Translations under genes and position numbers: made by a program
Assembly: GCF_000264995.1 (NCBI RefSeq)
Contig: NW_006767444.1
Location: 350,048-414,047, forward strand
DNA length: 64,000 nucleotides
Direction: 5' to 3'
DNA from: Punctularia strigosozonata HHB-11173 SS5
Lineage: Eukaryota; Basidiomycota; Agaricomycetes; Corticiales; Punctulariaceae
Part shown: positions 44,880 to 54,277 of the stretch, one piece after another
Layout: every line of letters starts with the position of its first letter
Position numbering within the stretch: the stretch's first letter is position 1
The notes under the pieces: generated by a model
What the model was told of the DNA's origin: nothing
Databases searched by the model: none
The model's input: only the letters and a program-made list of their open reading frames with translations

Positions 44880-47800
44880 ATGTCTACGCCCGAAAACCAT
44901 CTCTTACCCGCCCCTTCTGCATCCGAAACTGGCGACACAGCGAAGGTGGCGGTAGGCTCGGACTCGCTCAAATTTGAGGAGCTGGGTCCGATGGTCGTCA
45001 ACTCTGATGGGGTGTGTCCGTTGTTGCCGATAGAGTAGAATCAGGACTGATAGATATAGACGCACCGACTTAACTTGTACGATACGCGATAACGTGACTC
45101 TATTCAGCTTTCTTTACGCTTCCGCATCGCGTTATCTGTTCTACGGTTCGAGATCCAGGGTTCCTCCTCAGTCCCCTGTTGGTCTCCTATAGGTGGTGAC
45201 GAGAGTGTTTCACACTTCACGACTCTTTCAGGCCCGGCGGGCAGCGGGCGCTTCAGTTACGACTTCTCGTTTTATCCAACATCCAGGCTGGCGGAAGACG
45301 AAATCGACGACAACTCCCGAGTCTGGGGATCCTCCCTTACCCCGGACGATTCACCTGGACGTGATCTTGGCGCTGGACGACCCGGCGGGCAAGTTTTCTC
45401 ATCCCACAGCTCCTGGATTGCGGTACAGAATCGACATCTAGCCGATCTCTTGGCTGGTGATCACACTTCGGTCGACAGCTCACAACTACAACTAGACGAG
45501 GCAATATTTGGCTGGGGCTCGACGCAGTCTTCTACGCCCCGCTCGGATCCTGTAAAAGCAGAAACACCGGAAGGGGTGATCAAGGACGAAGAACGCAGCG
45601 TCTCGCCGTTTCAACTCCCCCCACCCTTCCAACGGGAAAACCCACCCCACCTTCACAAACGACTACCACCGTTACCCCCGCCATTCCCACCCCCACTCCC
45701 ACCCAGATCTGGGCTGCCGACGAACATGTCAACCTTACCGCCGACCTTCTCCGGTTACTCGGGAGAGAATGCAGAGGACTGGTTGACGGACTTCGACTGT
45801 CTCATGATGGTTGGAAGGTTTGCGGAATCGGACAGGTTGTCCATTTTCAAGTCGAGAATGAGGGGCCCTGCGAGATCGTGGTACGAGGCTTTGGGATCAG
45901 CCCAGACGTCGAGCTGGTCGATGCTCACAACCGCGTTTGAGGCTGAGTACGCCGCGAGGGGAAGGAGCAAGGAGGAGGTTGAGGTCGAATGGGAAGGGAT
46001 GAGGTTAGAGGAATCGGATCTGGCGAAGCCGGTGGTGGTGAAGGAAGGGATGGAGACGAAGGAGATTAGGCGGCACGTCTGGTTTGCGGAGCGGTTGTCG
46101 AACGTGGGCAAGGAACTGGGGGTGGTCGACCATACAGAGGCCGGCAAGGCACGCCAGGCATGGCGCAAGATACCGGTAGTCCTGCGCAACATGGCAGTAC
46201 TTGCTACGAAGCCTCCAACCACGCTGAAGGACCTGGTGTTGGGGTTAACGAAGATCGACGTCCATCAACTCGACCATTACCTTCTCGAACAGGCGCGTAT
46301 CAAACTCGTCGAGACGCGGCTGGATGAGTTCGACACCCGATGGAAATCGTTACAAACCCAGGCCCGGAAGGCGGTTGCCTCTCCAGATACGTCGGCGCGG
46401 CAGACACTGGCTGCAAACCCGAACACGGCGACATCGGGTGGCGGGAACCGGACAGATCGCTCTGTCGTGGTCTTCTGTGGCCCATTCGACAAGACCCAGC
46501 AAGGCGAAGCCGAATACTGGAGGAACGCGGACGCGCATCGCCGCCGATACGGGAACGGACCTGTCCAGCATTGGATGGACCACCCTCTGTCGCCAGGAAC
46601 TGCGAAAGCAGGCAGTGGCGAGCACTTCGACTGCGGCCACATCCACGAATGGGGACGGAACGCCTCCGTCTGCACGAATCCCAAACTCTTGAGTGAGAGA
46701 GAAGGGGAGTTCAGGCGTGCGGTGGCGAGGCAGAAGACGGAAACGCGGAAGCAGAACCGCGGGGCGCAGGTGGCAGCAGTGGAGGACGTGACGACGGAGG
46801 GGGTCGAGGATACGAGTGGGGCGTACGATATGGGCGGAGACGAGAGTGACGAGGAAAAAGACAGCGGGGCTTGCGCTTGAACGAAGGGTGGCGCAAACCC
46901 CGGTCCTCATCAACCCAAGGAGCATCGGCAACGGTCCCTCCTCGCAACGCGAGCGGGAGGGGGGACAATACAGATAACGATCGCCTCACGCCCATCAAAC
47001 TCTCGTCGACATACCAGTCCATTACGGATAGGGAGAAACGCCGACAGATAACCTCGTTCGCGAAGATACGCACACCCCTCAACCGTTTGGAAAAGTGGGA
47101 TGACTTAGTGGGGGGATGGATTACACCCCCCTCGAGGGGAGTCTCACCTGAATGGACCTGTAAACAACTCCTCGCACGCACTCAATCACTTCATTGTAGT
47201 CTCGATCCAATAAATTTGCTGCACGTCGACCCGACAAGGCATACCGATGACTATGGCATTGAGAGGGCACGCGTCTTGAAGCAACCAGAGACTACAGACG
47301 AAAACATTTGGCTCGTACCGCAACGAGAGCCGAATGACCCACGAGCGCATACGACGTTCCGACAAACCGTCGTTCTCGAAGGACCGAAGGGGGCAACTCA
47401 CGCATTGCGAGCAACCGCGACCGTCGACGATGGCTGCATGCTTCCAGGTGTCATTGATACCGTGGTATATGGGATATTTGCTGCGGTGCTGGGCGAAAAG
47501 TCAGAGTCAAAGACGACGGCGAGGATGGCCAATGGGAAGATCTCAAGGTCAGAAGGACAGGTGACGGTATTGGTGACGATGAAGGGCATACAAGTCATGA
47601 CGACCCTGGAGATACTCGACACGCAAGGAGTGTTCGAGGTTCTGCTAGGGAAACCATGGCTATTTGCCATCGAGGCTACCCACACGTACGGCGAGGACAT
47701 TCTAGAGGTCAAAATACCAGGCGGACTAGTGGTCACGATTGAGAACGAGAGGCTAGAGCGAATAAAGCGAAGGGAAGGGGCGACGGACGATGGAGAAACA

Positions 47801-50800
47801 GCAGAGGAGATAGCAGACGACGAGGAAAGGAGGCCAGAGCAGGGAGGGGAAGAGCAGCACGAAGAGGATGGGCATGACGAGGAAGACGAGACGGGCCCAC
47901 TTGAACGTACAAAACGACAAGGACGCGGAACTACGACGAGGTACAGAGATTATGTGGTCAGTGTGGTCGACCACGTTGACCACGGCATAACCAAACTCGT
48001 AGGGGCCTTGCCAGCCCCTCCGAGGCAAGTACCTTATCATACACGGGCGGACATGAACTGCACTACCGAAAAACCAGTACAGATCACCAACCAACCAAAA
48101 TGGCAAGAAGGTCATTTTCCGGACAAAACCACATGGAAGGCCGCGAGACGACGGGACTGGATGCACCGAACTCAAGGGGATTCACCAAAAGGCGAGGAAA
48201 CGCACTCGGGGGTCTCTCCAACCCCCGTCGAGGCGAGTTCCGATGAAATTCCCAAACACGACGGACCTGAAACTGACACGTCTCATGGGTCCGGGCCTGA
48301 GAATGTCCTTGGAGTTGGGAAAGACGAGCGCGAAGAGTTTGGACCAGGAATCGACCTGGACGAATGGGAGCGCGAGAACGGACCTCCAAAAACCAGAGCT
48401 GACGACGACTCGTGGAGGTTTTCAAGCGAGCGCAAGACGAGGATACGAGAGCTCATACAGACGGGGCCTGGCTTGTCAGACCAGCAAAGGGAGGAGGTCC
48501 TGAATCTCTGCACGGAGTACGCTGACGTGTGGGCACTCAAGCTGAGTGACGTACGAGCAGTTGATGGGATAGAACACGAAATCAACATTCCGGAGGGTGT
48601 TCGCCTCCCGACATTCCCCAAACCAAGCCAGTACATGACGGAGCCTCAGGAGAACTGGTTCCTCGCCCAGATCAAGGAGCTGGAGGACGCTGGCTTCATC
48701 CGGCAGCTGAGACCGGAGGAGGTCCAGTGCGTTAACTCGGTTAATCTTGCACCGAAAGACCGACCACGACCAACGCTATCCGAGGAAGACATGAAACGGC
48801 TAGCAAACGAAGAGGCATCCAGGGTCCACATTCTATTGCCACACGATCCACGCCTGCGGCTGCCTACTGACGTATCACCTGAGCGATTCATCCACGATCG
48901 GACTGAGCCATTCGTAGAGTCCTGATGGCGGATATGCCAGGCATACACGGCGATCAACCGTCACGCATGTGTACCCGCGCATCCGACAGGTGAGCTCGAT
49001 GTCAAGGCCCAGAGACTCGTCGGAAAGAAGCTCTACATGTCGCTGGATCTACATTCAGGATATTACGCGGTGAAAATCCGTGACTGCGATGTGGGGAAGA
49101 CCGCATTCGCCGTCGTCCGACGAGGATACTTCGGGAACGTGCGGATGAACTTCGGCCTCCATGGCGCACCATCTACGTTCAATACTCTCATGTACAGAAT
49201 ATTCGCTCACCTCATGGAGTGGTTACAGACGTGGATGGACGACCTGGCGGCCGGCGCCATGACATGGGAAGAGTTCCTCGAGAAGCTGACAGTAATCCTC
49301 AAGTTATGTCGGAAGTTTCACCTTTCCCTGGCGCCGGCGAAAACACTTCTGGGATTTCCGTACGTAAAGTTTGGTGGACAGATCATCAACTTCGAGGGGA
49401 TACACCCAGATCCGACGAAGACGGCCACGATCTTACAGTGGCCACGACCGCGGACTGCACACGGCGTGTTGCAGTTCGTGTCGACGGTTAGCTATTTCCG
49501 AAGCACCATCCCTGACTTTGCGAAGCGGGCGCTTCCCTTGGTAGCTCTGACCAAGGGAGCAAGACAACTCCCAGCCAGTGCCCAGAGGATCTGGAAGAAC
49601 CGTGGAGCATACAAGCGGGCACTCCAAGGCATGGATATCGAGTCGAGATGGACGGATGAGCACGAACGTGCCTTCGTATATCTGAAAATCACCCTGACGA
49701 CGGCACCGGTCCTGGCGGCACCAGTGTACGACGGCTCACCATTCATCATCGGAACAGACGCATCAACCCGAGCAATGGCGGCCTTCCTGGCGCAAGAGCA
49801 TCTCGATGAAGCAAAAACGAAGATATCAATACACCCGATCGTGTTTGCTTCGCGCCAGACGACGCCAGCTGAGTCGAGATATCACCCTTTCATCCTCGAG
49901 TTGGCGGCGATCAAATGGTCTTTCGACAAATTTTACAAATACATTTTTGGCGTCAAAATTATTTTGGAATGTGACGCTAAATCAGTTGTAGAATTTCTCC
50001 AGCATGAGAACTTACCGCCAGCGCACGCACGGTGGAAGGAGGCAGTCCTGGGGCATAATATAATCGAGGTCCGCCACCGGCCAGGAGCATCAAACCCGAT
50101 GGATGGACCGACACGCACAGGGCTGTCCGCACCGGCTGAAACGGAGGATGTACGTGCAGAGTGGGAGGCAGAGAAGGGGATTGTCAATGACCTATTCATG
50201 ATGCACGCGGAATACGACTGGTCGGAGGAGGAAATCGCGCGTGCGCTGGAAGCGCATGATCCATCGTTCTTATCAGACATGTGGAATGCTGACCAGGAAA
50301 ACAACCGCACAGGCGATGTCTCCCTGCTAGAACGGGATGAAGCAGGTCGAGCCCTCGCAGAGAGGTTTAAGGGCGATACCTTCTTTGCGCCGATCGTGGA
50401 GCACCTACTGGACACGGAGGATGAGGAACGGACGGAGGCAGAGAAGAAGAGGGCAGCAGGATTGGCGCGAAGAATGTTCTTTGTGGAGGACGGGCGGCTA
50501 TGGAAGATGGCAGGAGGTACGGGAGAAGGGCGTGTGGAATGTGTGACGATGGAAGAGATGAGGGACGCCGCTGAGAGGGAGCATAGAGAGGGAGGTCACT
50601 GGGCGAGGGATAGCATCTATGGGGAGCTCTTGAAGTCCGTATTCCGGCCGCGAATGAAGAAGACTATCGAGAAGGCCATCCTAGGATGCGGTCGATGCCA
50701 ACAATTCGGCCCGCGGCTGATCAATACGCTGTTACGCCCTGTTGTGCGGTCGAGGCCCTTCGAGCGCGTATGCGCGGACTACCTATCGATGTCGATTGGC

Positions 50801-52340
50801 AAAGGCGGATACAAGACTATCCTCGTCGTGGTGGACTGGTTCACGAGATGGGTCTGGGCGTTCAAAAGTAAGAAGGCTGGAAACGGGGCAACAACGACAA
50901 AGGCCTTGGCCACGATCCGCCAAGATTACCAGCACTTCGACTCACTATTCACGGACGGCGGCTCCCACTTCAAGTGCGAAGAGGTCTCCGAATTCTGTCG
51001 AGAACACGGCATCGAATTCGTCCACAGTCCAGAGTACGCGCCATGGGTGAACGGCCTTTGCGAAGTCGAGAATAAACTTATCCTCGACCGACTTCGACGA
51101 GCCTGCGCAGTCGACAACCCTGAGCTGGCACCCGACTCATTTCCCAACGACTGGCCGGATAAGCTACCTCAGGCGGTGGCGGACCTCAACTCGCATGTCC
51201 GAAAAGTGAACGGTTACTCGGCCAGACAACTACTCTTTGGATCCTGCGCGAGCAGCATCCCGAGATCGCAGGTCGACGAGCCCGGAGATGACGAAATCGA
51301 GGCTCAACTGGCGTTTGTGGACCAGCAGCGATGGTCGGCGGTTGCCAACGCGATGGAGGAGCAGATACGCAGAAAAAAGACATACGACAAATCCGTCCGG
51401 GCAAAGAAGTTCACAAGCGGCGACCTCGTCATGGTGGCGCAAATGTGGATGGAATCGACGCACGAAACTCGGAAGAAGCTCATGCCACGATGGAGAGGAC
51501 CGATGCGAATCACGGAGGTCTTCGGGACTTCATGCGCCCTCGAGTCGATGGGGGGCTGCCCCGCTGGTGGAAGATTCAACTTCAACCGGCTGAAACACTT
51601 CGTGCCGCACATGTCACAAACAGAACTCCGGGAGCAGCTCTTAGAGCAACCGGAGAACGCGGGGGAACCTCGTGGGCGGTAGAGCAACCGCCCTCCGAGT
51701 GAGTCCTCCTTCATACAATTCTTTATTCCTCTTTATTCGCATTCTGACCTGGAACACAAATGTACCATTACTTGCATACGAGGACCGGAAACGATACGAT
51801 GAATCCCGTCAAGCAGCAGATATACGAGCTGAAACGAGGACCAAAAGACAAGACCCGCCCGAAGGGAGAGAAAACGACGAGACCCGCGATGGTTTGAGAC
51901 CTGGGTGGTGGCCTGTTGCCGATAGAGTAGAATCAGGACTGATAGATATAGACGCACCGACTTAACTTGTACGATACGCGATAACGTGACTCTATTCAGC
52001 TTTCTTTACGCTTCCGCATCGCGTTATCTGTTCTACGGTTCGAGATCCAGGGTTCCTCCTCAGTCCCCTGTTGGTCTCCTATACCGTCGACTTGCACTCA
52101 CTTCCGTAGGGCGCTGACCACCATGATCATTGGTGCTTACTAGACCTTGTCCCGAATCGCCAATTGGCCGAACATGACGCAGCTCGAGCGGGAACGCACG
52201 TTGCGTGTTCTCGTAGCGAGGAACCAGTACGAAGCTTCGTTATGCAAACTGATCCATCTGCTTACGCATTGGTCTATAGGATCAGGTTGGCGAACCAGGA
52301 GGCGAAGATGCAAGGATCGGCGCCATCATCTGATTCATAG
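44880..52340 (+). CDS. Small conserved fungal protein of unknown function, interrupted in intron 1 by a retrotransposon
   Basis: Three exons: 44880..45011, 52144..52226 and 52280..52340, together 91 aa. Exon 1 ends ELGPMVVNSDG and exon 2 continues TLSRIANWPNMTQLERERTL, then RVLVARNQ joined to IRLANQEAKMQ; this VVNSDGTLSRIANW arrangement is a block I recognise from small conserved fungal proteins of unknown function. Phases fit (0 and 2). Intron 1 is 7132 bp because a complete LTR element sits 10 nt after its GTGTGT donor; without the element and one 4-bp duplication it would be 66 bp, typical here. Whether the gene is still spliced correctly cannot be told from sequence. Confidence 0.75.
45022..45191 (+). 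repeat. 5' LTR
   Basis: 170 bp, begins TGTTGCC and ends CTCCTATA; the same sequence recurs at 51914..52083. A TGG-starting stretch at 45194, two bases inside, is a candidate primer-binding site. Confidence 0.92.
45450..46880 (+). CDS. gag: Retrotransposon Gag polyprotein
   Basis: The open frame spans 45450..46880, but its first ATG is at 45726; the preceding part encodes a Pro-rich stretch and has only non-ATG starts. From 45726 a retrotransposon capsid domain is visible (SGYSGENAEDWLTDFDCLMM, KSRMRGPARSWYEALGSAQ). The C-terminal part has CGHIHEWGRNASVC, not a standard CCHC zinc knuckle. Gag forms the virus-like particle. It ends with TGA at 46878-46880, overlapping the pol frame, which is -1 relative to it. 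Confidence 0.85.
   Translation: MAGDHTSVDSSQLQLDEAIFGWGSTQSSTPRSDPVKAETPEGVIKDEERSVSPFQLPPPFQRENPPHLHKRLPPLPPPFPPPLPPRSGLPTNMSTLPPTFSGYSGENAEDWLTDFDCLMMVGRFAESDRLSIFKSRMRGPARSWYEALGSAQTSSWSMLTTAFEAEYAARGRSKEEVEVEWEGMRLEESDLAKPVVVKEGMETKEIRRHVWFAERLSNVGKELGVVDHTEAGKARQAWRKIPVVLRNMAVLATKPPTTLKDLVLGLTKIDVHQLDHYLLEQARIKLVETRLDEFDTRWKSLQTQARKAVASPDTSARQTLAANPNTATSGGGNRTDRSVVVFCGPFDKTQQGEAEYWRNADAHRRRYGNGPVQHWMDHPLSPGTAKAGSGEHFDCGHIHEWGRNASVCTNPKLLSEREGEFRRAVARQKTETRKQNRGAQVAAVEDVTTEGVEDTSGAYDMGGDESDEEKDSGACA
46850..48925 (+). CDS. pol: Pol, N-terminal part: protease-like region, linker and start of reverse transcriptase
   Basis: This frame is -1 relative to gag and opens at 46850, giving a 31-nt overlap that contains an A-rich GAGGAAAAAGAC stretch where ribosomes could shift. 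A protease-like domain carries VDDGCMLPGVIDT and later VFEVLLGKPWLF (DxG and hydrophobic-hydrophobic-G patterns). A long acidic linker follows. The reverse transcriptase begins with HEINIPEGVRLPTFPKPSQY and NWFLAQIKELEDAGFIR. The frame is cut by TGA at 48923-48925, in the middle of the RT domain. Confidence 0.8.
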   Translation, partial: RGKRQRGLRLNEGWRKPRSSSTQGASATVPPRNASGRGDNTDNDRLTPIKLSSTYQSITDREKRRQITSFAKIRTPLNRLEKWDDLVGGWITPPSRGVSPEWTCKQLLARTQSLHCSLDPINLLHVDPTRHTDDYGIERARVLKQPETTDENIWLVPQREPNDPRAHTTFRQTVVLEGPKGATHALRATATVDDGCMLPGVIDTVVYGIFAAVLGEKSESKTTARMANGKISRSEGQVTVLVTMKGIQVMTTLEILDTQGVFEVLLGKPWLFAIEATHTYGEDILEVKIPGGLVVTIENERLERIKRREGATDDGETAEEIADDEERRPEQGGEEQHEEDGHDEEDETGPLERTKRQGRGTTTRYRDYVVSVVDHVDHGITKLVGALPAPPRQVPYHTRADMNCTTEKPVQITNQPKWQEGHFPDKTTWKAARRRDWMHRTQGDSPKGEETHSGVSPTPVEASSDEIPKHDGPETDTSHGSGPENVLGVGKDEREEFGPGIDLDEWERENGPPKTRADDDSWRFSSERKTRIRELIQTGPGLSDQQREEVLNLCTEYADVWALKLSDVRAVDGIEHEINIPEGVRLPTFPKPSQYMTEPQENWFLAQIKELEDAGFIRQLRPEEVQCVNSVNLAPKDRPRPTLSEEDMKRLANEEASRVHILLPHDPRLRLPTDVSPERFIHDRTEPFVES
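48926..51682 (+). CDS. pol: Pol, C-terminal part: reverse transcriptase, RNase H and integrase
   Basis: This continues in the same frame right after the TGA; the first ATG is 49037. RT has SLDLHSGYYAVKI and GLHGAPSTFNTLM; the active-site box reads TWMDDLAAGA, that is WMDD where most Ty3 elements have YxDD. RNase H shows GTDASTRAMAAFL and LECDAKSVVEFL. Integrase has the HHCC finger (HREGGHW ... CGRCQQFG) and the D,D(35)E triad (ADYLSM, FTDGGSHF, GLCEVEN), and ends with a GPY/F-like LMPRWRGPMRITEV. No chromodomain. The TGA separates it from the N-terminal half of RT. Confidence 0.85.
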   Translation, partial: WRICQAYTAINRHACVPAHPTGELDVKAQRLVGKKLYMSLDLHSGYYAVKIRDCDVGKTAFAVVRRGYFGNVRMNFGLHGAPSTFNTLMYRIFAHLMEWLQTWMDDLAAGAMTWEEFLEKLTVILKLCRKFHLSLAPAKTLLGFPYVKFGGQIINFEGIHPDPTKTATILQWPRPRTAHGVLQFVSTVSYFRSTIPDFAKRALPLVALTKGARQLPASAQRIWKNRGAYKRALQGMDIESRWTDEHERAFVYLKITLTTAPVLAAPVYDGSPFIIGTDASTRAMAAFLAQEHLDEAKTKISIHPIVFASRQTTPAESRYHPFILELAAIKWSFDKFYKYIFGVKIILECDAKSVVEFLQHENLPPAHARWKEAVLGHNIIEVRHRPGASNPMDGPTRTGLSAPAETEDVRAEWEAEKGIVNDLFMMHAEYDWSEEEIARALEAHDPSFLSDMWNADQENNRTGDVSLLERDEAGRALAERFKGDTFFAPIVEHLLDTEDEERTEAEKKRAAGLARRMFFVEDGRLWKMAGGTGEGRVECVTMEEMRDAAEREHREGGHWARDSIYGELLKSVFRPRMKKTIEKAILGCGRCQQFGPRLINTLLRPVVRSRPFERVCADYLSMSIGKGGYKTILVVVDWFTRWVWAFKSKKAGNGATTTKALATIRQDYQHFDSLFTDGGSHFKCEEVSEFCREHGIEFVHSPEYAPWVNGLCEVENKLILDRLRRACAVDNPELAPDSFPNDWPDKLPQAVADLNSHVRKVNGYSARQLLFGSCASSIPRSQVDEPGDDEIEAQLAFVDQQRWSAVANAMEEQIRRKKTYDKSVRAKKFTSGDLVMVAQMWMESTHETRKKLMPRWRGPMRITEVFGTSCALESMGGCPAGGRFNFNRLKHFVPHMSQTELREQLLEQPENAGEPRGR
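51914..52083 (+). repeat. 3' LTR
   Basis: 170 bp copy of the 5' LTR, no difference found by eye. A purine-rich stretch (GAAGGGAGAGAAAACG, about 40 bp upstream) could be the polypurine tract, though it is not immediately adjacent. Confidence 0.92.
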
Positions 52341-53111
52341 CTGTCCTGAGCGTCTCCTTGCAGCTTTACGCTCCTCACGACCTTCTTGCGCACGAGTATC
52401 ATCTTTCACATACAATGTACCTATATGAACATCTGTCTGGCATGTCGTTGTAGCTGAGGCCGCTTGGTCTGAAGCGCGCGGGCTGTTTTCCGTCGTCCCC
52501 GCCGCCATGTCTTCCCACCTCATCCGGTCCCGAAATTGCGCTTACAAAACTGCCTCGCCAAGCCTTGGACCGTAATTGTACAAGCCACGTTTGTTTACCT
52601 CGTTTTGTCGACAACTGGTCAAGTTGTTTCCGATGTTAATATGACAGGCCCGCATATCCCGAAGACGACACGCGAGAGAAAAGGCGCGATGTCTACTGCC
52701 CAGAAGCACCAATACATACAATAGCGAGACAATAGCGACTCTCCTTCCAGGAACATTCATAGCAATATCCTTCCGGACATGCTCCAGAAGCTCGCAGGCC
52801 TTTTGTTTCGAGCATGGGAAAGTGCACGTGACGTGAGCCTGAAAAGGAATGTTGCTCGGAATTAGCGCAACAAGCACGACCAAGCAACTGCGTCGCGTTA
52901 TTGTCTTTACCTCCTTCGCGATCTCGAAATAAAGTCTAATGATCTCTCCGAGTTGCAGCGAAGTGCCACGCCAGGGCAGGTCTTTTTGTCTTGCAAGCGA
53001 TGCGATACGAGCATCCAGCGTACTTAAGTTATGGCGAGCGCACCAGTTATAGTCCAACCCACTCCCTCGAGATCACCGCCTATATCGACACATCCTAGTT
53101 AATCACCAGCT
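52341..53111. other. Intergenic region with a possible minus-strand gene
   Basis: A minus frame over 53057..52399 gives coding-like segments (LPWRGTSLQLGEIIRLYFEI, then after a GT-AG intron CSKQKACELLEHVRKDIA, and a Lys/Arg-rich tail ending near 52399), but no ATG start is found and no family is recognised. It may be a gene fragment. Otherwise it is the promoter of the gene at 53112. Confidence 0.3.
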
Positions 53112-53756
53112 ATGTCTCCTTTTACCAAATCCTGGTCGATTGGCGGTCGCCGCAAGGGCTCCGCAGACGCGGAAAACAACGCTCACACCATCGCTCCTGC
53201 ATCATCCTCCAACTCATCCTTCGAGTCACTGCGCTCCAACTCGCCAAAATCGCACGCCGTCACCCCCGACCTCGCGGCGCAGATTGCAGCGCACCAGCAC
53301 CGAGAAGAATTAATCTCTCAGTTTTGGGGCGGCAAGCCGGAGAAGAAGGCCAAGCCGGCCCGGGCGTCGCCACCTCCCGCATACGCGGAGACGGAGAGGC
53401 TGCCCGCGTACCCCGACATGTCTGGCGAAGACTCTGTCAACCAAGCGAAGTGGTCCTGGCGCAACGGGTTCCGTGGGTGTGCACTGTTCTTCCGAGTTTT
53501 TGAGACGGCAGCTAACCAACCACTGTTCTCCGCAGTGTTCCCCCCGTTCTGGATAATCGGGATCATAATTCTATGCTCACCCCTGCGCGTGGAGGAAAGC
53601 TGGCACGCGGATAAGTCGGACGACGAGCGAAAGCTTCTCGTTTTGGCCACCCGCCAGGAGGAAATGAAGTATGGGAAGCGATGCCTTTGGGCATTCTTAG
53701 CGTTCCTCGCGATCAGCGCTGTCGTCGCGACGATCGTCCTCATGATAGCAAAGTGA
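53112..53756 (+). CDS. Unknown protein with two C-terminal TM segments
   Basis: Two exons (53112..53472 and 53536..53756), 193 aa. The 63-nt intron has a GTGGGT donor, a CTAAC branch site and a CGCAG acceptor; since it is a multiple of three without stops, an unspliced 214-aa form would also be open. The N-terminal ~110 residues are polar and Ser/Pro-rich, with ASPPPAYAETERLPAYP resembling PPxY ligand motifs. Splicing yields a first TM segment FPPFWIIGIIILCSPL, then a charged loop and a second TM LWAFLAFLAISAVVATIVLM. PPxY motifs may recruit a Rsp5-type ubiquitin ligase (inference). Family not recognised. Confidence 0.75.
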   Translation: MSPFTKSWSIGGRRKGSADAENNAHTIAPASSSNSSFESLRSNSPKSHAVTPDLAAQIAAHQHREELISQFWGGKPEKKAKPARASPPPAYAETERLPAYPDMSGEDSVNQAKWSWRNGFRGCALFFRVFETAANQPLFSAVFPPFWIIGIIILCSPLRVEESWHADKSDDERKLLVLATRQEEMKYGKRCLWAFLAFLAISAVVATIVLMIAK

Positions 53757-54277
53757 GCGTTTCGGCTTCGCCGCAAGCCTTCGCCACGCATGGACGTTCT
53801 GCCGGTCAGCAACCCGGGCTTTGGCTTCGTTCCGCCGTTCTGTATTATTATGACCTCGCTCTCCTCGGATTTCTTTCCTAGTGTTATACAGTACCCTCTT
53901 TCTCATCGTGTAGTTGTAGCTCGGTAGCTTACTCTGCACGGCATGTATCATAGAACATACCGGCCGCGATATATAATCTTATCATCTACCAGATGGCGTG
54001 CTGTCGGGTGCTGCACATCTGATTAACACTGGACCTCACCTCCGACCTGGCAGCATCGCCGTGGGGCGATCAACTTGCAATGCGATCATCGCAAAGATCG
54101 CGTGAGATTCCATCGTTCGTGACGTCGACGTCGCTACATCGTATACACTCGACCTCTATCGTGGCAAGTATAGAGACGATAGCGTTGCGGCTCTAACCGG
54201 CTGAAACAACCCGACAATCTGACCCCCGCAGGCCAGAAAGCGTCGGCCCGCGCACCCGGATAACAAGGGAAATTGCT
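53757..54277. other. Intergenic region
   Basis: 3' regions of the two convergent neighbours. Nothing recognised. Confidence 0.5.

Larger units (their letters stand above)
45022..52083 (+). mobile_element. Complete Ty3/Gypsy-type LTR retrotransposon, 7062 bp
   Basis: Two 170-bp LTRs that look identical flank gag and pol in the order protease, reverse transcriptase, RNase H, integrase, which is the Ty3/Gypsy order. A 4-bp CCGT occurs directly before the left LTR (45018-45021) and after the right LTR (52084-52087), fitting a target-site duplication. Identical LTRs point to recent insertion. Pol is broken by one in-frame TGA (48923-48925), so this copy may not be autonomous. It lies within a host intron in the sense orientation. 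Confidence 0.93.

Noticed and set aside
45193-45441. Short open frame just after the 5' LTR as a separate gene
   Set aside because: It has no ATG, spans the presumed primer-binding site and is in a different frame from gag; most likely leader sequence.
46350-46931. Minus-strand 193-aa ORF in the retrotransposon
   Set aside because: Antisense of gag; no independent features.
48923-48925. TGA as selenocysteine codon
   Set aside because: These fungi are not known to make selenoproteins, and an RT domain would not need one; a nonsense mutation or readthrough is simpler.
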